DNA from: CAWDDA01 sp963813345
Lineage (GTDB): Bacteria; Acidobacteriota; Blastocatellia; RBC074
Length of the DNA stretch: 64,000 bases
Reading direction: 5' to 3'
NCBI GenBank assembly: GCA_963813345.1
Contig: CAWEYR010000028.1
Coordinates: 186,001 to 250,000 of the forward strand
Every line of letters starts with the position of its first letter. Positions within the stretch are counted from its first letter, which is position 1. Position numbers and translations under genes: made by a program. Positions 1 through 9,467 of this stretch are shown piece by piece. The notes beneath the pieces were generated by a model. That model was not told the DNA's origin. It did no database searches and was given only the letters and a program-made list of their open reading frames with translations.

Positions 1-1
1 T

Positions 2-27
2 ACGTTGTACCGCTTCAGGCGGAATCT
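2..27. repeat. Class A repeat, half copy at window edge
   Basis: The sequence ACGTTGTACCGCTTCAGGCG is one arm of the inverted repeat seen complete near 3.4, 17.4 and 22.8 kb. It lacks one C of the inner stem (CCGCTTCAGGCGG instead of CCGCCTTCAGGCGG). The other arm is absent or lies outside the window. It sits just upstream of the oxidoreductase gene. Confidence 0.7.
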
Positions 28-57
28 TCTCATCCGCTTTGAGCGGAAGGCAAACCA

Positions 58-1159
58 ATGGAGATCGGCTTCGGACTAATAGGCCCCGGATTGATCGGTA
101 AGGTACACGCGGAAGCGATTGCTGCGGCATCAGGAGCCAAACTGATCGCAGTGTGCGGACGCGACAAGCAAAAGACGAACGAGTTTGCAGCGCAATTTGG
201 AGCGCGTGCCTTCACGAATGTTCATGAGTTTCTCGACGACGAAGACATCGAGGTCGTCACCATCTGCACGCCAAGCGGCAGCCATGGCGAGCTTGGAATC
301 GAAGGCGGCTCGTGCCGGGAAACACGTGCTTGTCGAGAAGCCTATCGAGATCTCGCTCGACCGCGCAGACGCGCTTATCAGCGAGTGTGAACGCGAGAAC
401 GTAAAGCTGGGTGTAATCTTTCAGTCAAGACTGCTGCCCGCGGTCGAGCGGCTGAAGCGCGAAATCGACGATGGAAGTTTTGGGCGGCTTTTCCTGGGGG
501 ATGCCTACGTCAAATGGTTTCGCGCGCCAGAATATTACGCGCCCGGCTCGTGGCACGGAACGCGTTCACTCGACGGCGGCGGAGCATTGATCAACCAGGC
601 GATCCATACCGTCGACCTCTTGCGTTGGATGATGGGGCCGGTCGAAAGCGTCTTCGCATACCAGAGCGCGCTGCGCTACCCTCACATCGAAGCAGAAGAC
701 ACGCTTGTCGCGACCCTCAAATTCGCGAGTGGCGCTCTCGGAGTAATCGAAGCTACGACCTCAATCGCTCCCGGGTTCAGACGGCGGCTCGAGATTTCCG
801 GAGAGAAAGGAACCTGCATTCTGGACGGTGACGACATTGTACTCATGTCGCTCGAAGGACGTGCAGACGACCTCGGCGGTATTGGCGAGCAGATAACTGA
901 CGGCTCAACGAATCCGGCGGCGATTTCAATTCGTGGTCATACGCGGCATATCGAGGATATGGTTCGAGCCGTCCGCGACGGAGGAGAGCCTTTCGTTACG
1001 GGCCATGATGCACGTCCGTCGCTCGAAATCATCGAGGCAGCGTATCTTTCTGCAAGGGAAGGACGGCAAGTGATGGTTCGAGAGATATCTGGGAGCGCTG
1101 CAAGCTACAGCTTGGACTCGCGGCGATTTGGCGCCGCTTTAGCTGCATCGGCGCCGTAG
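58..1159 (+). CDS. Gfo/Idh/MocA family oxidoreductase, one frameshift
   Basis: This is a NAD(P)-dependent dehydrogenase of the glucose-fructose oxidoreductase/inositol dehydrogenase family; the substrate cannot be told. The N-terminal Rossmann motif GLIGPGLIGKVHAEAI (residues about 6-21) is read in frame 1. The EKPI motif with its catalytic-region lysine and the C-terminal domain (DGGGALINQAIHTVDLLRW) are read in frame 2. The frames join at about 300-306, where GAAGGCGGCT would read GAA GCG GCT if one G were removed. That restores a continuous protein of about 366 residues, normal for the family. A GGAAGG Shine-Dalgarno-like sequence lies about 8 nt before the ATG. The last 15 or so residues and the TAG stop lie inside an inverted repeat (1111-1210), so the native C terminus was probably replaced when the element arrived. 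Confidence 0.85.
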
Positions 1160-1210
1160 GCGACGGCCTTCGGGAGACCATAAGCCGGCGCCAAGCTCGC
1201 CGCACTCCAA
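1111..1210. repeat. Class E inverted repeat overlapping a gene end
   Basis: The left arm begins TTGGACTCGCGGCGATTTGG at about 1112 and the right arm ends CTCGCCGCACTCCAA at 1210; about 20 of 24 positions pair. The arms resemble the near-perfect element at 59635-59724 (TTGGAGTGCGGTGGCTTGGC). The TAG stop of the upstream oxidoreductase falls in the loop. This looks like an older, diverged copy. Confidence 0.65.
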
Positions 1211-1228
1211 ATACGGCTGCACTCAGGG

Positions 1229-3319
1229 TCAGTTGACGAAGCTTGCTCCGCGGGCCAGGAGTGTATTCTGGGCATCAATCGCGCTTTCACCAGCGACTCG
1301 CGGTCTGAGGTACTGGCCTGAGGCTTCGAGCCATCGCATCTTGACGTTGTCAGCAAGCGATGTATCCAGAACTTCGTTGCGAATACGTTCCTTCAATCGC
1401 TCATCCTCGATTGGAAACAGAATCTCTACCCTTCGATCCAGGTTGCGGTTCATGATATCCGCACTTCCAAGGTAGATCTGATCCGCACCGGCATTTACGA
1501 AGCGGTAAACCCGTGAATGTTCGAGGAACCTTCCTACAAGGCTGCCGACACGAATCGTTTCACTTCGTCCCGGAATCCCTGGTTTCAAGCAACAAATGCC
1601 GCGCACCAGCAAATCGATCGGAACACCTTCGCGGGACGCCGCGTGGAGCTCTTCAATCATTTCTGTGTCGGTCAGGCTGTTGAACTTTGCAGTGATACCG
1701 GCCGGCAGACCTTTCCGGTGATTCTCGACCTCGCGCCGCACCAGTTCTACAATACCCTTCCTCAGGCTTACCGGAGCCACCAGCAGCTTGCGATAGCGCG
1801 ACTGCCTCGAGAATCCAGTCAGAAAATTAAAGATGTCAGAGACGTCCGCGCCGAAGTCAGGGTGAGCCGTCAGAAGTCCAAGATCGGTGTAGACGCGCGC
1901 TGTCACCGGATTGTAGTTGCCGGTACCGAGATGCACGTAACGGCGGAGCGTGTTCTTCTCCTGTCTGACGACAAGCGCGGGCTTGGCGTGAGTCTTCAAT
2001 CCGAGCACACCATAGACGACGTGAACTCCTGCCTGTTCAAGCCTTCGCGCCCAAAGAATGTTGTTCTCCTCATCGAAACGAGCCTTGAGCTCAACCAGAA
2101 CAGCTACCTGTTTACCGCGCTCGGCTGCTTCGATCAGCGCTTCAACTATGGGAGACGCCGTGCCGACCCGGTAAAGCGTCTGCTTGATCGCGAGGACGTT
2201 GGAATCACGCGCGGCAGACCGCAAAAACTCGACAACCGGGGCAAACGATTCGTATGGATGATGAAGCAGAACATCCTGATGCCGGACAACATCAAAGATC
2301 GATTCTTTGGTTACGAGTGCCGGTGGAGTCACGGGATTGAATGGCATGTCCTTGAGCTCCGGGAAATCGAGCTTGTACAAGGCCATCAGATCCGGAATGT
2401 AGAGCGGTCCATCGATCGTATAGACGTCCTGTTCCTCCATTTCGAGCGAGTAGCGGAGCAGCTTGACCATGTGGGAACTCATCCCCGTTGCCACCTCAAG
2501 ACGGACACCAAAGCCGAATCGTCGCTGTCTCAGCTGCTGTTCGACGGTCTTGAGAAGGTCACCCGCCTCATCTTCTTCAATCTCGATATCCGCGTCTCGG
2601 GTGATTCTGAAGGGCTGGCATTCGAGAACACGCATCCCTGGAAAGAGCGTTTCGATGTGCGCTGCAATCACTTCCTCAAGCAGGACGAAGGTGTAACCGC
2701 CGTCACTCACTGGAATCAACCGCGGAACATTCGGCGGCAACTTGACTCGAGCGAACCGCGGCTCGTCGTCTTCATCCGGATCTTCTGGAATCACAAGAGT
2801 GCCCAGATTGAGACTGACATTCGAGATGTAAGGAAACGGATGAGTTGGATCGACTGAAAGTGGTGTGAGGACTGGGAATACGCGCTCGTTGTAAAACGTG
2901 CGCATCTCCTCGCGTTGTCCCGCGGTCAGCTCGCCGTAATGGACAATGCGGACACCAAACTGTTCAAGGCCTGGAAGAATCTGCTCACGCAGGCAGCGCA
3001 TCTGCAAATCGAGCAAAGGACGCAGTCTTTCAGAAACGAGTCGCAACTGGGTGGCAGGCGTCAACCCATCGGGCGAGAGCATCATGGGATTTGCTTCGAG
3101 CTGCTCCTGCAGACCGGATACCCGAACCATGAAAAACTCATCGAGGTTTGTTGAAAAGATTGCGAGGAATTTCAGCCGCTCGAGCAGAGGTAGCGACGGA
3201 TCGAGAGCCTCATCAAGGACGCGGCTATTGAACTCGATCCAACTCAGTTCCCTGTTTATGAGAGCCGATTCATTGAGATTTCCGGTCGGAATTCTCTCCT
3301 TCAGTGCTCCGGTTTCCAC
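1229..3319 (-). CDS. ppk1: Polyphosphate kinase 1
   Basis: Reversible transfer of the ATP gamma-phosphate to inorganic polyphosphate. From the chosen GTG start the protein has 696 residues, normal for PPK1. The N-terminal domain opens with INRELSWIEFNSRVLDEA and STNLDEFFMVR. The phospholipase-D-like catalytic domains carry KTHAKPALVV (residue about 440, equivalent to the phosphorylated His of the E. coli enzyme), HLGTGNYNP, and the second histidine region LEHSRVYRF, with RRVEILFPIED near the C terminus. The open frame continues 79 codons further upstream, but that extension is translated from an inverted repeat. The GTG at 3317-3319 has GGAG 6 nt upstream, so I prefer it. Single gene, divergent from the adaptor cluster. 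Confidence 0.95.
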   Translation of the reverse strand: METGALKERIPTGNLNESALINRELSWIEFNSRVLDEALDPSLPLLERLKFLAIFSTNLDEFFMVRVSGLQEQLEANPMMLSPDGLTPATQLRLVSERLRPLLDLQMRCLREQILPGLEQFGVRIVHYGELTAGQREEMRTFYNERVFPVLTPLSVDPTHPFPYISNVSLNLGTLVIPEDPDEDDEPRFARVKLPPNVPRLIPVSDGGYTFVLLEEVIAAHIETLFPGMRVLECQPFRITRDADIEIEEDEAGDLLKTVEQQLRQRRFGFGVRLEVATGMSSHMVKLLRYSLEMEEQDVYTIDGPLYIPDLMALYKLDFPELKDMPFNPVTPPALVTKESIFDVVRHQDVLLHHPYESFAPVVEFLRSAARDSNVLAIKQTLYRVGTASPIVEALIEAAERGKQVAVLVELKARFDEENNILWARRLEQAGVHVVYGVLGLKTHAKPALVVRQEKNTLRRYVHLGTGNYNPVTARVYTDLGLLTAHPDFGADVSDIFNFLTGFSRQSRYRKLLVAPVSLRKGIVELVRREVENHRKGLPAGITAKFNSLTDTEMIEELHAASREGVPIDLLVRGICCLKPGIPGRSETIRVGSLVGRFLEHSRVYRFVNAGADQIYLGSADIMNRNLDRRVEILFPIEDERLKERIRNEVLDTSLADNVKMRWLEASGQYLRPRVAGESAIDAQNTLLARGASFVN

Positions 3320-3416
3320 GAGAGACGCTCCTATACCAAGTTTAGCGGGGGCAGAAAGGGCGACAAACTCTAATTTTATGGGGATTGATGGGATATCGTC
3401 AATACGCCCTGGGAGG

Positions 3417-3517
3417 GCAAGAAGGTACGTTGTACCGGCTTTTAGCCGGAATCGTTCCATTCGAGCTACTCGAATGTGACGATTCCGGCTAAAAGCCGGT
3501 ACAACGTACCTTCTTGC
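3417..3517. repeat. Class A inverted repeat, perfect 39-bp arms
   Basis: Arms 3417-3455 and 3479-3517 are exact reverse complements, each containing GTACGTTGTACCG and a small inner palindrome (CCGGCTTTTAGCCGG). The loop contains a further dyad, ATTCGAG/CTCGAAT. It lies between the divergent ppk1 and adaptor genes. On the minus strand it is open in the ppk1 frame, which creates a false N-terminal extension. Confidence 0.9.
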
Positions 3518-3573
3518 GCTCCCAGGGACGCTCCCAGTTGTAAGCATCGCGTTCAAGCGCTATCGTTACCGGC

Positions 3574-4801
3574 ATGCGTCGCGCCGTCATAGCATTGGTG
3601 ATTCTAGCCGTAATGACGACTATCTCTTTCACTGCCTGGGATTCCCGGCGATCCCGTTCCCGCGATAATGCCAGCAGCACTTCCGTCATCCGCGCGACAA
3701 AAGGACAAGCTCGTCCGGTCGCTTTTCGTATCCGGTGAGCTTGCGCCCGTGCGTGCCGTTCGGATGAGTGTTCCGCGATTCCGGGAACGAAATGCCGTGC
3801 CTATTCAGGCAATGGCGCCCGAAGGATCGCTTGTCAAACCGGGTGATACCTTGCTTCAGATCGATAATGCTCCTCTGATTGCGAGCCTCAATAACGAACA
3901 GATCAACCTGGAGCGGGCCGAAAACGACGCGGTACGAAAGCAGTCCGAGCTTGACATTCAGATCAAGGACCTCGAGATGGAGCTGGGAACCCGAAAGCTC
4001 GAACTTGAAAAGACGCGTTTGAAGATCGATATCAGCAAGGACCTCATTTCGCTTCGCGACTGGGAGGACAACCAGTTCAACTTCGAGCGCGCGAGAAAGG
4101 AATTCGAGAAGACAACACAAAAGCTCGACCTGATTCGTAAAGCTGCTCAGGAAGAACTCGCCCTGACCCGAATCAAGCGCGACCAGAGCCGCGCCCGAAT
4201 CCAAACCATCCAGAATGACCTTTTCGCTCTGCAGCTGAAGGCGCCGGTCGCTGGAACCGTGCTCTATGAGACCTCGTACAACAATTGGAATCGCGGCGAA
4301 AACGAGCCTGCGCGCAAGTTCCAGGTTGGCGATCAGGTATTTCCAGGTCAGATTGTGATCAGCGTTGTAGACCTCGACGAAATGGAGGTGCGCGCGTACG
4401 TCAGCGAAGTGGACGGCGGTTTGCTCAAGCCCGGCCAAAGAGCACGCATCGTCGTCGACGCGCATGCCAATCTCGAGTTTACTGGTACGGTCGATTACAT
4501 CCCCGAAGTCGCCGAACGCCTGCGCCGTTTTTCCAACGTTCGCGTCTTCGTCGGACGGCTCAAGCTTGACCGCACCGACTCGCAGATCATGAAGCCCGGC
4601 ATGTCGGTCCGTGCCGAGATCGTTATCGATGAACAGGAAGGCTTACTGCTGCCGCGCTCAGCGGTCTTCGAAGAGAATGGTAAGTCCTTCGTCCAGCACG
4701 TGACTCAAGGCAGGATTGAAGTGAAGGTCATCAGGCGCAACGCTACATCGTACCTCGTCGAAGGCATCCGGGAGGGCGACGAACTCCTCGCAAACCGTTG
4801 A
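3574..4801 (+). CDS. HlyD/RND-type periplasmic adaptor 1, probable N-terminal frameshift
   Basis: Membrane-fusion (adaptor) subunit of a tripartite or MacAB-like exporter. The conserved body (GELAPVRA, then VKPGDTLLQIDN as the first lipoyl half, a long coiled coil, and LKAPVAGTVLYET as the second lipoyl half, then beta-barrel and membrane-proximal domains) is open from 3668. The ATG at 3574 in another frame encodes a typical membrane anchor (MRRAVIALVILAVMTTISF) but that frame stops at 3735. Joining them needs one indel at about 3670-3715, giving roughly 408 residues. If the break is real, translation would have to start at a weaker internal site without the anchor. It is followed 4 nt later by adaptor 2, in an apparent four-gene operon. 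Confidence 0.85.
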
Positions 4802-4805
4802 CCTC

Positions 4806-6017
4806 ATGAAACTACCGTCCATCAGAAGCAAGTTAGTCTGGCTCATCCTGGTATTAGCACTCGCCGCTTCGGGTGCCGCGTGGTGGTCGGCAGCACGCAC
4901 GAAACCCACGACGTCCAACGTCGAGACGGTTCGCAGAGGCGATCTCGCACTTGAAGTGCCGATTCTGGGCTCGCTGGGCGCGGCGCGATCGGTAGACATC
5001 ACCGCCCCGATCTCGAACGATCCTCACATGTTCAAAATCGCGCAGATGATCCCGGAGGGCACGCGCGTCGAAGCGGGACAAATGGTACTCGAGATGGATA
5101 CGCAGGAGATCAACCAGAAGATGACCGAGTACCAGGCAGAGCTCGCGAAGAACGAAGAAGAATTGAAGAAACGCCGCCTCGAGCACGACGTAAGGCTGCG
5201 CGACCTTCGTGTAGCCCTCGAAGAGGCCAAGGTGAAGCTTGAGACTGCACGCCACAAGCTCGAAGCGGATGCCGGGCTTATGTCTGCGCTTGAGCGCAAA
5301 CAGTTTCAGGTTGAGTTCGAACAGGCCGAGCTTACGTCCCGGCTGCTTACGGGGAAACAGAGTTCCCTGGAACAAATGGCGAAAGCTGAGTTGTCGGTCT
5401 TCGAGAACAATATTGCCAAGATCCGCATCCGCGTCGAGCAGGTAGCTGAACGACAGCGCGAGTGCACGGTCAGGGCTCCGATTGGTGGCACTCTGATCTA
5501 CAAACTTCTTTGGGGAAACACAAGACGCAAAGTAGGCGACCAGACGTGTCATCACGAAGTGATCGTTCAAATCCCGGACCTGACGACACTTCGCTTTGAA
5601 GCGATGGTCGAAGAGTCTGACGTCGGCCGGGTTCAGGTGGGACAGAGTGTCGAAATCAAGCTTGACGCGTTGCCGGAGGAGAAACTGACCGGCCACGTGG
5701 CGAAGGTCGGAACGGTATTAAGGATGCGCCGCTGGGACAATCCCGTGAAGGTTGTGGATGCAATCATCGAGCTCGATAAGCGACCCGAGAAACTCAATCC
5801 GGGAATGACGGCAAGCGGGCGAGTTGAAGTGGCTAGAGTGACTGAGGCGTTGCTCGTGCCCGCAAGAGCGGTCGAGGAGAAAGCCGGGCAGGTGCTTGTG
5901 AAGGTTCCGGGAATCGACGGACGTCCAGAGGTGCGAGTCGTGAAAGTTGGAAGAAGAAACCAGCAGTTTGTTGAGGTCGTGGAAGGCCTTCAGGAAGGCG
6001 AGAAAGTAATTCTTTAA
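4806..6017 (+). CDS. HlyD/RND-type periplasmic adaptor 2
   Basis: A 403-residue adaptor with an N-terminal membrane anchor (LVWLILVLALAASGAAWW, residues about 10-27), a first lipoyl segment (MIPEGTRVEAGQMVLEMDTQ), a long charged coiled coil (about 95-205), a second lipoyl half (CTVRAPIGGTLIYK), a beta-barrel (VEESDVGRVQVGQSVEIKLD) and the membrane-proximal domain (VPARAVEEKAGQVLVKV). It is expected to link the inner-membrane permease to an outer-membrane duct. It is separated by 4 nt from adaptor 1 and by 1 nt from adaptor 3, so all are co-transcribed. It is related to adaptor 1, consistent with duplication. Confidence 0.9.
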   Translation: MKLPSIRSKLVWLILVLALAASGAAWWSAARTKPTTSNVETVRRGDLALEVPILGSLGAARSVDITAPISNDPHMFKIAQMIPEGTRVEAGQMVLEMDTQEINQKMTEYQAELAKNEEELKKRRLEHDVRLRDLRVALEEAKVKLETARHKLEADAGLMSALERKQFQVEFEQAELTSRLLTGKQSSLEQMAKAELSVFENNIAKIRIRVEQVAERQRECTVRAPIGGTLIYKLLWGNTRRKVGDQTCHHEVIVQIPDLTTLRFEAMVEESDVGRVQVGQSVEIKLDALPEEKLTGHVAKVGTVLRMRRWDNPVKVVDAIIELDKRPEKLNPGMTASGRVEVARVTEALLVPARAVEEKAGQVLVKVPGIDGRPEVRVVKVGRRNQQFVEVVEGLQEGEKVIL

Positions 6018-6018
6018 A

Positions 6019-7374
6019 ATGACACCTGTACCCCTGCAACAAACAGCGCAAGGTCCCGCGCAGCGAAAGGCGCGACGGACATGGATGATCGCAGGCACCT
6101 TGTTCGTCTTGCTGCTTGTTGGTGGAATCGGGGTCGCTACCAGCAGGCGTCTGCCCGAGTTGAACCGTCTGTTCGCTGGCGCCGCAGTTGAACCCGTCAC
6201 TTACCGTCTCAGTAAGCTTCCTTTCACCGTCAAGGTTCCGGCGGTTGGCGAGCTGGAGACCGCGACAGCGACTCACGTTTCCGTGCCCAATGTGCGAACG
6301 GGTGGTTTGAAGGTTTTTTGGATTATCAAAGACGGGAGTCTTGTCCGAAAAGGCGACACGCTCGTCGAGTTCGACGCGTCCGAATTGCTGCAGCAGATGG
6401 AAGAGACTGACAGCAACCTCGCCGCTGCGCTGCGCCAGCTTGAAGCATCGGTACTGCGCAATGCGTCTGATACCGAGAATATTACGGTAGACCGGCAAAT
6501 TGCCGAGATGGAACTGAACAAAGCACAGACGCAGGCCCCGAGAGACGCTGAAATCTTCACGCGTCATCAGATCCTCGAGGGCGAGTTGAATGTCGATCTC
6601 TCCAAAACCAGGGTCACCGAATGGACCGGAAAAGTCACGAGCAGGAAGGATATCGGTACCGTTTCACGCGGTATTCTCGTCATCGAGCGAAAACAGCACG
6701 AGTCAAGGAAGAGCATGCTCGAGCAAAGCCTCGGCTCGCTCAAGATCCTTGCTCCGCACGACGGTCTGGTGATGTTGAGCAAAGACGAGACCGGCAAAGG
6801 TATATCAGTGGGTGAAACGCGATGGCCGGGCTACACGCTCATGACAATTCCGGATACATCGGCAATGAAGGCGCGCGCTCAGGTGCTCGAGGCTGACGCA
6901 GGAAACGTCCGAGTGGGCCAATCGGCGATGCTGAAGATCGATTCGCATCCCGACAAGAAATTTGACGCGACTGTCGAAACCATCGACTTGCTGGCACGCC
7001 AGCCAAACCGCGATTCGCCAGTGAAGTATTTCGAAGTCGTATTGAGTGTGACCGGACGCGACCCGGACGTTCTAAAGCCCGGAAAACTTCTGCGTGCTGA
7101 GATAACTACAGCGAGTTACGAGAGCGCTCTTGTTGTCCCTCGTGTAGCCATCGTCGAAGAGTCGCTTAAGCACTACATCTGGATCGAGGGCTCGGGAGGA
7201 CCAGCTAAAAGACAAATCGAGATCGGTTCGGGTGACACGGCCCGCGTAGTAATCAAGTCCGGCGCAGAGGAAGGTGACACGGTCCTTCTCAACCCTCCAC
7301 GAAACAACGATTCGGCGAAAGAACAACGCCAAAAAAGCGCCTCGAGCAATTCCCCGGCGGAAATCGGCCGATGA
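6019..7374 (+). CDS. HlyD/RND-type periplasmic adaptor 3
   Basis: A 451-residue adaptor with a membrane anchor (TWMIAGTLFVLLLVGGIGVA, residues about 22-41), a lipoyl segment (LVRKGDTLVEFDASELLQQM), a coiled-coil region rich in Glu, Lys and Gln, a second lipoyl half (LKILAPHDGLVMLSKDE) and a beta-barrel (LEADAGNVRVGQSAMLKID). The C terminus is charged and low in complexity. The stop overlaps the permease start by 4 nt (ATGA), indicating translational coupling. Three consecutive adaptors with one permease is unusual. Confidence 0.9.
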   Translation: MTPVPLQQTAQGPAQRKARRTWMIAGTLFVLLLVGGIGVATSRRLPELNRLFAGAAVEPVTYRLSKLPFTVKVPAVGELETATATHVSVPNVRTGGLKVFWIIKDGSLVRKGDTLVEFDASELLQQMEETDSNLAAALRQLEASVLRNASDTENITVDRQIAEMELNKAQTQAPRDAEIFTRHQILEGELNVDLSKTRVTEWTGKVTSRKDIGTVSRGILVIERKQHESRKSMLEQSLGSLKILAPHDGLVMLSKDETGKGISVGETRWPGYTLMTIPDTSAMKARAQVLEADAGNVRVGQSAMLKIDSHPDKKFDATVETIDLLARQPNRDSPVKYFEVVLSVTGRDPDVLKPGKLLRAEITTASYESALVVPRVAIVEESLKHYIWIEGSGGPAKRQIEIGSGDTARVVIKSGAEEGDTVLLNPPRNNDSAKEQRQKSASSNSPAEIGR

Positions 7375-8606
7375 ATATCCGCGAAAGCATCGCTCAATCA
7401 CTCGACAACCTCACGAAACGCAAGCTGCGCGCGCTGCTGACGATGCTCGGAATCATCTTCGGCGTTGGAGCAGTAATCTCGATGCTTTCGATCGGCGCGG
7501 GCGCAGAAGATCAGGCGCTGCAAGTGATCCGGCAGATGGGCCTTCGCAACATCATAATAGAAGGCAAGGAATACCAGCCCGAAGACCTGCGCAAAGTTCG
7601 CGAGAAGTCGCTCGGACTTTCGCGCCGCGACCTCGAGGCGCTGCTCGCCGTAACGCCAAATGTGATCCGCGGTGCAGGGAGAAAGACCGTCAAGGCGTAT
7701 CAGGTCATCTCCGAGTCCGGCAAGGTCGAATCACGTGTTCTGGCGGCGGATGCCGCATTTCTTAGTCTCAAGACACTGACGCTCGTGGAAGGAACTTTCT
7801 TCGATCATCGCGATGAGGCGCTGTACGAGCAGGTTTGCGTGCTCGGCTCGGCAGCGAAGCAGGGTTTGTTTGGCTTCGAGAGTGCGGTGGGCAAACAGCT
7901 CAAGATCAACAATGTCTGGTTCAGCGTGGTCGGCGTGATCGCCGATCAGACACTTGTCAAGGAGGAGTTCGCGGGCGTCAAACTTCAGAACACAAACAAC
8001 GACATCTACATTCCACTCGCAACCGCGCTCAAGAAAATCGAGTTCAGATCGCTCGAGAGTGAGCTTGATGGAATCGTGCTTGAAGTCGCCGACGAGCGAA
8101 AGACTCAGGCAACTGCGCTCGTCGTTTCGCAGGTTCTCGAGAAACTGCACAATGGAGAGAGTGATTACTCGCTGGTCATCCCCGAACAACTGCTCAAGCA
8201 GAGCCAGCAGACACAGAAGATTTTCAATATTGTCATGGGCTGCATCGCTGGCATTTCGCTGCTGGTGGGTGGCATCGGGATCATGAATATCATGCTCGCC
8301 AACGTGCTCGAGCGCACGCGGGAAATCGGTGTACGGCGCGCGGTCGGGGCGCGCCGCACCGACATTCGTGTTCAGTTTCTGATCGAGGCTGTCACTATCA
8401 GCGCTTTTGGCGGGCTGTTCGGCATTGGTCTCGGCTTCGCGATAGCATACCTCGTCGTCTTTTTTGCCGGCTGGTCAACCATCATCACAATGTGGTCGGT
8501 CCTGCTCGCGTTCGGAGTATCGACGGCAGTCGGAGTACTGTTCGGCTCCTACCCCGCAGTCCAGGCGTCACGATTGAGCCCGATCGAAGCACTGAGGTAC
8601 GAATAG
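7371..8606 (+). CDS. MacB-type ABC transporter permease
   Basis: A 411-residue inner-membrane permease with MacB periplasmic core and FtsX domains. One N-terminal membrane segment (LRALLTMLGIIFGVGAVISM) is followed by a periplasmic domain of about 220 residues, then three C-terminal segments. The signature LLVGGIGIMNIMLANVLERT with the following REIGVRRAVGAR is typical of MacB/LolCE permeases. It probably works by mechanotransmission with a separate ATPase. No ATPase or outer-membrane factor is encoded next to it, so these must come from elsewhere. It is the last gene of the adaptor operon. Confidence 0.92.
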   Translation: MNIRESIAQSLDNLTKRKLRALLTMLGIIFGVGAVISMLSIGAGAEDQALQVIRQMGLRNIIIEGKEYQPEDLRKVREKSLGLSRRDLEALLAVTPNVIRGAGRKTVKAYQVISESGKVESRVLAADAAFLSLKTLTLVEGTFFDHRDEALYEQVCVLGSAAKQGLFGFESAVGKQLKINNVWFSVVGVIADQTLVKEEFAGVKLQNTNNDIYIPLATALKKIEFRSLESELDGIVLEVADERKTQATALVVSQVLEKLHNGESDYSLVIPEQLLKQSQQTQKIFNIVMGCIAGISLLVGGIGIMNIMLANVLERTREIGVRRAVGARRTDIRVQFLIEAVTISAFGGLFGIGLGFAIAYLVVFFAGWSTIITMWSVLLAFGVSTAVGVLFGSYPAVQASRLSPIEALRYE

Positions 8607-8621
8607 GCGCGCCCCAATTTG

Positions 8622-9122
8622 TTACCCGCCCAGTTCTGCGACGAGTTCCTCGAGCCGGTCGTAGCTGATTCCTGCTCCCCTTTCCATACCGGATTTGATG
8701 ACCATGTCACGAACTTCGATTGACGGATACTCTGCCGTCACCGTCAGGCGAGTCTTGCCGCCTTCTTCCGTCAGTTCCGACGTGACAATAGATACGGTAT
8801 CCGGAAACGGCTCGTAGATCTCCGTGTAAACAATTCGGCCAGGGGCGTCAATCTCACGATACTCCCCATGAAACGCATATTCGCCTTGCGGCCCGCGACC
8901 CACGTAGCGCCACGCGCCGCCCGGGCGAAGGTCAATTTCACAGACGATGACGGAGTACCTCTCGTCGAGGCAGCCCCACCATCGTCTGACATGTTCGGGC
9001 TGGGTCATCGCCTCGAAAATGAGTTGCCTGGGAGCGTCAAAAAGGCGCGTCAGAACGATCTCGCGGTCGGAGGGAGTAGTTGTCTTGAAGGTTTTGCTAT
9101 TTGCTGCGCCGCTTACGGCCAT
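8622..9122 (-). CDS. SRPBCC (AHSA1-like) domain protein
   Basis: A 166-residue START/SRPBCC-fold protein of the activator-of-Hsp90-ATPase-1-like group: REIVLTRLFDAPRQLIFEAM at the N terminus, the typical HVRRWWGC motif, then LRPGGAWRYVGRGPQGEYAFHGEY in pieces, and a C-terminal helix. The fold has a hydrophobic cavity, but the ligand is unknown. It overlaps the upstream ArsR gene by 26 nt, the common arrangement of these proteins with ArsR repressors, so the two are almost certainly co-expressed and autoregulated. Confidence 0.9.
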   Translation of the reverse strand: MAVSGAANSKTFKTTTPSDREIVLTRLFDAPRQLIFEAMTQPEHVRRWWGCLDERYSVIVCEIDLRPGGAWRYVGRGPQGEYAFHGEYREIDAPGRIVYTEIYEPFPDTVSIVTSELTEEGGKTRLTVTAEYPSIEVRDMVIKSGMERGAGISYDRLEELVAELGG

Positions 9123-9456
9123 GTTTTTTCTCCTTAGCTTTTAGTTCCTGCAGATAGGTGTCGAGGCGGTCGAGGCGCTCTTCCCAGATATGGCGATACT
9201 TTTCAGTCCATTCAGCCACATTCTTGAGAGGCCCCGCCTCGATGCGGCAAGGGCGCCACTGAGCATGGCGTCCGCGTGAAATCAGGCGCGCCCGCTCGAG
9301 CACGCGTAGGTGCTTGGAGATTGCGGGCAAGCTCATGTCGAAAGGTTGAGCGAGCTCGGTGACCGTGCACTCGCCTTCGACCAGCCGCGCCAGAATTGCC
9401 CGGCGAGTCGGATCAGCCAGTGCGGAAAATGTAATGCTCAGTTCATCTGTAGACAT
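9097..9456 (-). CDS. ArsR-family winged-helix repressor
   Basis: A 119-residue regulator. The helix-turn-helix spans about residues 12-70 (FSALADPTRRAILARL, VTELAQPFDMSLPAISKHLR) and continues into the wing (ARLISRGRHAQWRPC). No cysteine pair of a metal site is visible, so it is probably not a metal sensor; it belongs to the group paired with SRPBCC proteins. The C-terminal Lys/Arg-rich tail overlaps the SRPBCC start. Two direct 14-bp repeats immediately upstream are the likely operator. Confidence 0.92.
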   Translation of the reverse strand: MSTDELSITFSALADPTRRAILARLVEGECTVTELAQPFDMSLPAISKHLRVLERARLISRGRHAQWRPCRIEAGPLKNVAEWTEKYRHIWEERLDRLDTYLQELKAKEKKHGRKRRSK

Positions 9457-9467
9457 CGTCCGTATTG

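Noticed and set aside
1517..2857. 446-codon open frame on the plus strand
   Set aside because: Antisense to ppk1 motifs; no recognisable domain and no ribosome site.
3320..3556. 79-codon N-terminal extension of polyphosphate kinase
   Set aside because: It is translated through the class A inverted repeat; the GTG at 3319 has a good ribosome site and gives the normal length.
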